Assembly (NCBI GenBank): GCA_036502005.1
Contig: DASXZH010000043.1
Span: 1-19,860 of the forward strand
Source of the DNA: DASXZH01 sp036502005
GTDB taxonomy: Bacteria > Armatimonadota > Fimbriimonadia > Fimbriimonadales > Fimbriimonadaceae
Length of the DNA: 19,860 bases
Direction of reading: 5' to 3'
In this document: in pieces, positions 14,775 through 19,860 of the stretch
Position numbering within the stretch: position 1 is the first letter of the stretch
How the letters are laid out: each line of letters opens with the position of its first letter
Notes under the pieces: model-generated
The model's database searches: none
The model's input: the letters and a program-made list of their open reading frames with translations, nothing else
What the model was told of the DNA's origin: nothing
Translations under genes and position numbers: made by a program

Positions 14775-16268
14775 ATGAAATACAGTAAGGTCGTTCTTGC
14801 CCTTTTGGGCCTGGGCCTCACAATCGAGGGCGCTTTCGCATTTGGCTTAACGCCAACTTGGGCGATCAATGGGTCAGCCTTTAAACTCGTCCCTTACCCG
14901 CACGCAAATAACAGACCGACGCAGGCGGCCACTGCGAACGTTTATGGCTACACCTTTGCCAACAACGGCGGGGCACAAGATGAGGTGGTGGTTACCGACT
15001 ACAATCCGACCACCGGAATACCCAGCCAGTGGTCGTTCAACGGCACCGCAACAGATCCCTATTCACAGTTAATGGAAGGGGACATGGACGGGGATAACAC
15101 GGGCGCCTATGTGCTCTTCCGTGAAAAAGGTCCAAAGGGAGACTTTGTGCGCCTTGAGCAATTCACAAACGCAGGCATGGGCTGGGATATCAACGGCACC
15201 GACGGCGTTTCCACGGCGTTAAATCCCGACGGCGCGCCAGGCGCGATCCCGCTTTTCGCAAGAGTGGATGATCTTTTCGTTTACACCGTTGTGCAGGGAG
15301 CTTCCGGCAAAACAATGGTGGCCATCTACGATAAGGTCTATCACTATCAGGTCGCAAATTACACGCTGCCTAGCGGCTACACGGCGACCTCCGCCTACCT
15401 GCAAAGGCGATTTGAGATCGTGCCTACGCTTGGCGCATCGTTCATTTATTTGGCGACTTACTGCCCAAGTGGCGTCAGCTTGTTCCAGATCGTGTACAAC
15501 TTCCCTTATCCCGGCGGCGGTACGACAATGCAGGTTACTAACACTCCTGCGCAGTTGTTCAACCCTCCCGGAGTTACGGGATACACGAACTTGACAACGC
15601 AAACGACGAGCTCCGGAACGTTGTCGCCGATTACATCGGGCGTGGATTGCACGGGCACCTATGCCTACATGGTTGCGACGTCAACCTACCAGGTTTCGGG
15701 CGTGACCAGAACTTGTGGATTCGACCTCGTCTATAACGTTGCCGGGCCCACCCCGATCTATAGCACCTACATTTCCTCGGTAAGGAGCAATCCGTTGTGG
15801 GAATCAAATGGCGCCGCGGTTTGTACGCAAAAGTGCAATGGGTATGCGGCCAACAACAACATTTGGGCTCAGACTACGACCTTCTTCACGTCGGCCGCGA
15901 GCAACTCGATCAACTATATCCAATGGTTCCCGGACGTAAACGGAACGGAATATGGCCAGCAAACAGCCTATCCATACGGTGTTCAGCAGTGCGCCGCTTA
16001 TTACAACGCGACCGGCCTACTTCAGGGAAGCGTCGCTTGGTATGGCGGTGACGATCCCAACGGCAACAACGGTGGAGGCATCACAGAGTATCTGAGCTTG
16101 GGAAGCAACCCATTAGGCGGCATCCCGTTGACTTTTACCCAGCAGGGCTTTGGAGGCCTGCAGGATATGGAGGAAGGCGGCATGGGCGAACTCTATGTTT
16201 CCCTGCCGGGTGATCCGCTAACGGGCACGAGCTTGTTCCGGTTCGACGCTCCTTGGAGCTTGCTCTAG
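14775..16268 (+). CDS. Large secreted protein of unknown function
   Basis: The protein has 497 residues from the ATG at 14775. Residues 1-22 (starting MKYSKVVLALLGLG, ending AFA) are a standard Sec signal peptide. The mature part is rich in Gly, Thr, Asn and Tyr, with repeating hydrophobic-aromatic strand patterns typical of a beta-propeller or beta-sandwich. The segment LMEGDMDGDNTGAYVLF at about 96-112 looks like an FG-GAP/VCBS-type calcium loop with alternating aspartates, but I see only one clear copy. Cysteines occur in several separate spots, for example CTQKC near 354-358. There is no C-terminal anchor, lipobox or PEP-CTERM signal. I do not recognise a family. It stands first in a row of three exported proteins, each with its own leader. 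Confidence 0.85.
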   Translation: MKYSKVVLALLGLGLTIEGAFAFGLTPTWAINGSAFKLVPYPHANNRPTQAATANVYGYTFANNGGAQDEVVVTDYNPTTGIPSQWSFNGTATDPYSQLMEGDMDGDNTGAYVLFREKGPKGDFVRLEQFTNAGMGWDINGTDGVSTALNPDGAPGAIPLFARVDDLFVYTVVQGASGKTMVAIYDKVYHYQVANYTLPSGYTATSAYLQRRFEIVPTLGASFIYLATYCPSGVSLFQIVYNFPYPGGGTTMQVTNTPAQLFNPPGVTGYTNLTTQTTSSGTLSPITSGVDCTGTYAYMVATSTYQVSGVTRTCGFDLVYNVAGPTPIYSTYISSVRSNPLWESNGAAVCTQKCNGYAANNNIWAQTTTFFTSAASNSINYIQWFPDVNGTEYGQQTAYPYGVQQCAAYYNATGLLQGSVAWYGGDDPNGNNGGGITEYLSLGSNPLGGIPLTFTQQGFGGLQDMEEGGMGELYVSLPGDPLTGTSLFRFDAPWSLL

Positions 16269-16340
16269 ACCAATCTCATGCTGTAGTTGGCTTTTTCAAA
16301 TATAAAATGAGAAGCACTAGGGTCTTTGGCAATGCTTGCG

Positions 16341-16346
16341 TATAAT
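16341..16346 (+). promoter_or_regulatory. -10 box of the lipoprotein gene
   Basis: A perfect TATAAT lies 64 bases before the ATG at 16411, in an AT-rich gap. No good -35 is seen at the usual distance. Confidence 0.4.
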
Positions 16347-16410
16347 TGGGTTTGATTCTTTTATTCCAATTGATTGAGCTTAGTTCTCGATTAACAAGGG
16401 GTTGTTTTTA

Positions 16411-17523
16411 ATGTTCAAGTTACGCTTTCGAAGGAGAACAATGTGCGCAGTTGCCGTTGCTGGCGTTGCGGGCGGTTTAGCTGGATGCGGAGGCGGCGGT
16501 GTAACCAGCAATTCCTCTACAACGCTCAATCCGGAATCGGGCGTTACGACTGCTGGCAAGTTTGTGCAGACCAACTTAGTGGCGGATGCGGCAGGAGCCG
16601 GGGCCGTGACGGTTGATACTAACTTGAAGAACCCTTGGAGCCTCGCATTTACTTCGAATGGTCCCTTCTGGGTTGCTAACAATGGCACCGGCACGGCGAC
16701 CGTTTATGACGACAAGGGCACCAACTATGGATTGGTGGTGAACATTCCTTCATCCACAGGCGGTCCCGAAGGCCCCGTAACTGGCGAGGTCTACAACAAC
16801 ACCAAGGTCTTCGTGGTCTCCGGATACGTGCCTGGCTTCATCTTCTGCAGTTCTGACGGCACCATTTCTGCTTGGAACGGGAACGCCACATCTTGGATAG
16901 GCGCCGCGATGACCAATACCATGGTCAACCGTTCAAAACAAAACGCTTCTTATAAGGGGCTGGCTATCGGAGCATACAATGGCTCTTATTACCTGTACGC
17001 CACAAACTTCAACTCCGGGCAAATCGACATCTTTAATAGCGCCTACAAATATGTGACTTCCTTTACGGACAAAACAGTGCCGGCAGGTTACGTTCCCTTT
17101 GGCATTAAAAATATTGGGAATTATCTCTATGTCACCTTCACCAAGCAAAGCGGAGTGGCGGGGGCTGGATTCGGATATGTCGACAAGTTCAACACGGCAG
17201 GGACTTTGCTCGCTAGGATGGTTTCAAATGGTGTCTTGAATCAGCCCTGGGGAATGGAAGTTGCGCCCGCCAAATTCGGGAATGTGGGCGGGGACCTTCT
17301 CGTCGGTAACTTTGGCGATGGCAAGATCAATGCCTTCGGTTTGACAACCAGGCATTGGGATGGTGCCCTCCTCAATAGCAGCGGTGCTCCTCTAGTTATT
17401 CCTGGCCTATGGGCTTTGGCGGCAGGCAACGGTGTTACAGGCTCTGCTTCTGACGTCTACTTCACTTCCGGGCCTGGAAATCAGGTCCACGGCCTTTTTG
17501 GGCAGATTGCCAACGCTCCGTAA
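16411..17523 (+). CDS. TIGR03118-family lipoprotein
   Basis: The ATG at 16411 gives 370 residues with a positively charged start (MFKLRFRRRT), a hydrophobic core and the lipobox LAGC. The acylated cysteine is at residue 26, followed by a glycine-rich linker, so it is a lipoprotein. An alternative ATG at 16441, just after AAGGAG, would remove the basic n-region. The body matches what I know of the TIGR03118 family: QTNLVADA, NPWSLAFTSNGPFWVANNGTGTATVYD, DGTISAWNG, YKGLAIGAYNG, LYATNFNSGQIDIF, PAGYVPFGIKNIG, LNQPWGMEVAPAKFG, LLVGNFGDGKINAF and GLWAL. Repeated YATN/GNFGDG strand motifs suggest a beta-propeller. The function of the family is not established. A hairpin follows the gene. Confidence 0.9.
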   Translation: MFKLRFRRRTMCAVAVAGVAGGLAGCGGGGVTSNSSTTLNPESGVTTAGKFVQTNLVADAAGAGAVTVDTNLKNPWSLAFTSNGPFWVANNGTGTATVYDDKGTNYGLVVNIPSSTGGPEGPVTGEVYNNTKVFVVSGYVPGFIFCSSDGTISAWNGNATSWIGAAMTNTMVNRSKQNASYKGLAIGAYNGSYYLYATNFNSGQIDIFNSAYKYVTSFTDKTVPAGYVPFGIKNIGNYLYVTFTKQSGVAGAGFGYVDKFNTAGTLLARMVSNGVLNQPWGMEVAPAKFGNVGGDLLVGNFGDGKINAFGLTTRHWDGALLNSSGAPLVIPGLWALAAGNGVTGSASDVYFTSGPGNQVHGLFGQIANAP

Positions 17524-17550
17524 GAGCCGTGGCCAATTTTGCTACAAACA

Positions 17551-17582
17551 GCAAATCGGCCCCTTGTTAGAGGCCGATTTGC
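17551..17582 (+). terminator. Hairpin after the TIGR03118 gene
   Basis: GCAAATCGGCC (17551-17561) and GGCCGATTTGC (17572-17582) form an 11-bp perfect stem with a 10-base loop, 28 bases after the stop. No T run follows, so it is either a weak or Rho-assisted terminator or an mRNA-stabilising 3' hairpin. Confidence 0.65.
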
Positions 17583-17635
17583 CGTGTCAGGCCGAACTGA
17601 AAGCAAAAGACACGCGTAGTCAAGCTGGGGTCGTC

Positions 17636-17641
17636 TATAAT
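17636..17641 (+). promoter_or_regulatory. -10 box of the sedolisin-like gene
   Basis: TATAAT lies about 100 bases before the ATG at 17742. No convincing -35 is visible. A similar TATAAT stands before the neighbouring exported lipoprotein gene and the right-edge gene. Confidence 0.35.
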
Positions 17642-17741
17642 TAAGGTGGCTTTAATAGTTTGGATTAGAACCAAATGGCTATCGGCTGTGGTTTCTTTTT
17701 TGGTGCTGTCCTTATCTTCAAAATAATTGGTTACAAGAGAT

Positions 17742-19490
17742 ATGAAATTTCATCCTAAATTCTCGCCTGGCAAAGTGCTTGTTTGCGCCTCCTTAATGTT
17801 GGTCGGAGCTTCCCTCGCGGCTGCCCAAACCTACTATAGGGGCAACCCTGGCATTCTTCGACCCCTTTCCGGCGTGGCTCCCAAGGGGCATATGCATACG
17901 GACTACTTGATCCGCAACAGCCGTGGCACTGTGCCTGGAATCAGTTTTGAGTCTCCCAGATTCGGACCGGCGCTGCTGCAACAAGCTGGAGGTTATGCTC
18001 CGGCGGATCTTCACAAGGCTTATAATATTCCTACGACAGGTGGAACCGGCGCCATCGCGATTGTTGACGCCTTCGACTTTGCCAGCGCCCTGACAGATTT
18101 CAACTTCTTCGCAAACACTTATGGCTTGCCGACGGAACCTTCTGGGACTGTAACGGCCTCAACTAACAAGGTCTTCCAAGTGGTCTACGCGGGAGGTACC
18201 GAGCCCGCTAGCGGTGTAGCCAATGGATGGTGTGGCGAAGAAGCGCTAGATATGGAGTGGGTCCATGCGATGGCCCCTAACTGTAAGGTTTATCTCGTTG
18301 AGGCTAACTCGAACGCTAATAGTGACCTTAACGCAGCAATCGCAGTAGCAGCCGCCTTGCCAAACGTAAAGGAAGTTTCGATGAGCTTTGGTGGCGGCGA
18401 AGATCCGAGCGAACTTCAAGACACGACGTTTCAGGGATACAACGGCGTCGTTTTCTTTGCCTCTACCGGAGATGACTCTGTCCAAGAATATCCCTCTGAA
18501 TCACCCTACGTTGTTGGTGTGGGCGGTACGAGTTTGACAGTTACCTCAACTGGCTACGGAAGCGAAGCGGGCTGGGCAGGATCGGGCGGTGGCCCGAGTG
18601 CTTTTGAACCTCGACCGGCCTTTCAGAATCCAGTTGCGAGCGTCGTAGGCAGCGTTCGTGGCGCCCCCGACGTGAGTGCGGTTGCCGACCCCGAAACGGG
18701 CGTAAACGTTTACAGTACTACAGCGTTTGGCACAGGGAATGCTGATTGGCAAATAATCGGCGGCACCAGCCTAGCATGTCCCATAACCGCAGCTATGACA
18801 AATCAGCGTGGTTCTTGGACCCATGACGACACCCGTGAGCTAGAAAGGATTTACTTTAACTTAGGCGGCCAATACTATCACGACGTAGTTTTTGGCGGGA
18901 CGCCTCTTGAGAGTTGCACGACAGGTTGGGATTTCGTTACCGGAATCGGGTCGCCGAAAGGTCTTTTCCCTGCCTATATTCCACCGGAGACACTTGCCTC
19001 AACCCATGCAAGCATCTACCAAAATGGGACGTCTACGATATCGAATCAAACAACGATTCAGCAAACGCTTAAGCTAATTGATGGGGTTACGTGGAACGTC
19101 TCCTCGATAAGAGGAGTTCTTGGGCAAACCGCTGACGAACTGCTTACTTTTAAAATGGATAAGCCGCTAAGTTCGCTTACCGCGGCAACGGTAAATGTCG
19201 ATGGGAACGCCCCACTAGGAGTAACCCTGCAGGTTTTCGCCTACGATTATTTCCCAACGGATCATAACGGCTACGTTCTCATGAGCAATACCGCCGCAAC
19301 CGGCGTGTACGCAAACTTGCCACTAACCTTGAGTTCGCACTATATCCAGCCGGGCACGGGCAATGTGAGCTTGGTAGTCCGGGCGATTCGGCCCTTCCAT
19401 ATCTCGCAGGCTTCGTTTACGTACAGCGTCGATTCGGTCACGCTCCAGGAAGCGACCGTTCAGCCCTGGGACGTTAACCTGCCTTTATAG
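17742..19490 (+). CDS. Secreted S53 (sedolisin-type) peptidase
   Basis: The ATG at 17742 gives 582 residues; a TTG at 17727 would add five. Residues 1-28 form a signal peptide ending in AAA. The catalytic domain spans about 85-412. The S53 Glu-Asp-Ser triad is visible: E166 and D170 in GEEALDMEW, and S343 in GGTSLACPITAAM. The oxyanion aspartate is D244 in ASTGDDS. The domain ends with DVVFGG...GWDFVTGIGSPKGLF, the C-terminal calcium-site region. Sedolisins are usually acid endopeptidases made with a large propeptide. Here only about 55 residues separate the signal from the catalytic domain, so the usual prodomain seems absent. A 170-residue beta-rich extension follows (about 413-582), with no family I recognise. 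Confidence 0.9.
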   Translation: MKFHPKFSPGKVLVCASLMLVGASLAAAQTYYRGNPGILRPLSGVAPKGHMHTDYLIRNSRGTVPGISFESPRFGPALLQQAGGYAPADLHKAYNIPTTGGTGAIAIVDAFDFASALTDFNFFANTYGLPTEPSGTVTASTNKVFQVVYAGGTEPASGVANGWCGEEALDMEWVHAMAPNCKVYLVEANSNANSDLNAAIAVAAALPNVKEVSMSFGGGEDPSELQDTTFQGYNGVVFFASTGDDSVQEYPSESPYVVGVGGTSLTVTSTGYGSEAGWAGSGGGPSAFEPRPAFQNPVASVVGSVRGAPDVSAVADPETGVNVYSTTAFGTGNADWQIIGGTSLACPITAAMTNQRGSWTHDDTRELERIYFNLGGQYYHDVVFGGTPLESCTTGWDFVTGIGSPKGLFPAYIPPETLASTHASIYQNGTSTISNQTTIQQTLKLIDGVTWNVSSIRGVLGQTADELLTFKMDKPLSSLTAATVNVDGNAPLGVTLQVFAYDYFPTDHNGYVLMSNTAATGVYANLPLTLSSHYIQPGTGNVSLVVRAIRPFHISQASFTYSVDSVTLQEATVQPWDVNLPL

Positions 19491-19499
19491 GGGATCTTT

Positions 19500-19538
19500 A
19501 AAGCAGTCGGAAGGATGCGCCTTCCGACTGCTTTTTTT
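19500..19538 (+). terminator. Rho-independent terminator of the S53 peptidase gene
   Basis: AAAGCAGTCGGAAGG pairs with CCTTCCGACTGCTTT in a 15-bp perfect stem with a 5-base ATGCG loop, ending in seven T residues. It starts 10 bases after the stop codon and is the strongest terminator in the window. Confidence 0.95.
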
Positions 19539-19654
19539 GCCTGCCAAATACTCGCTATCAGAGCCTGGCTCAGGGAACCTTGAACGTCCTCGTCGCCTGC
19601 TGCCCCGATGGCACACACTACACTGCCTAATGTTTGAATCAATTTCGAGCTTTT

Positions 19655-19671
19655 CTTGATCTATAATCAAG
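19655..19671 (+). promoter_or_regulatory. -10 box within an inverted repeat before the right-edge gene
   Basis: TATAAT at 19662-19667 lies inside CTTGAT(19655-19660)-CTATA-ATCAAG(19666-19671), a perfect inverted repeat. A dimer bound there would block the promoter. No clear -35 is present at standard spacing. Confidence 0.35.
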
Positions 19672-19774
19672 TAGACCACGCTCGTTCGCTTAAACTATGT
19701 TTAGTTCCCCTTTAAAAAGAAGGCATTATGGGGTTTTTTGTGGGTTGAGATTGAGTCTCCCCAGGAAAAAGAGA

Positions 19775-19860
19775 ATGGCCACTCTGAACCCTTGGAAGGT
19801 TCTGAAGCCTCTGGCTGCGAATTTCACTTCTTGGATCAAGGCATTTGTGCCTTCTGCTGC
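19775..19860 (+). CDS. Start of an unidentified gene, cut by window edge
   Basis: An ATG at 19775, about 8 bases after AGGA, opens a frame that runs to the window end: 28 codons starting MATLNPWKVLKPLAAN. The peptide is hydrophobic with a few lysines and could be the start of a signal or membrane segment, but there is too little to name it. TTG codons at 19745 and 19751 are in frame and could also be starts. The TATAAT at 19662 would give a leader of about 100 bases. Confidence 0.45.
   Translation, partial: MATLNPWKVLKPLAANFTSWIKAFVPSA

Overview
This looks like a stretch of bacterial chromosome of moderate GC content. It carries housekeeping genes (topA, ispDF, hpf, ligA, an OGG1-type glycosylase), several exported proteins and unusually repeat-rich intergenic DNA. 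The long-form HPF and the YacL-type PIN/TRAM membrane protein next to a fused ispDF, together with exported TIGR03118-like and sedolisin-type proteins, fit a soil or sediment lineage such as Armatimonadota or a relative. I hold that placement loosely, because the window has no rRNA or other phylum marker.

Layout. Positions 1-88 hold the first 29 codons of a probable transposase on the minus strand, running off the left edge. Positions 311-674 are a tandem array of about 85-bp units, each with two short palindromes. The array joins a TTCTAC hexanucleotide tract at 676-805, which reaches into the stop codon of topA (801-3512, minus). Divergent from topA is a plus-strand run: exported transglutaminase-like protein, YacL-type PIN/TRAM protein, IspDF and long HPF (3693-7983). 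The first two genes overlap and ispDF follows within a few bases. A minus-strand block follows: OGG1-like glycosylase, ligA and a bifunctional-nuclease-domain (BFN) protein, packed as an apparent DNA maintenance operon transcribed bfn-ligA-ogg. Next come a two-gene unknown membrane module (12109-13414) and a radical SAM protein (13639-14502). From 14775 the plus strand carries three exported proteins: one unrecognised, one TIGR03118-type lipoprotein and one S53 (sedolisin) peptidase. Hairpin terminators follow the last two. Another gene begins at the right edge.

The most notable signal is a shared repeat vocabulary between genes. Imperfect heptamer or hexamer tracts (AGAACGT, GGAGAAC, GTAGAA) sit next to a core close to TTTAGAGTGCGCGAA. 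The core is seen four times (660-673, 11773-11787, 11991-12005, 13576-13590). One example, 11751-12025, has long terminal inverted repeats like a miniature mobile element. Several of the tracts abut stop codons. These elements bracket the unknown two-gene module. No complete new defence or biosynthetic system is visible; the repeat family is the best candidate for something undescribed.
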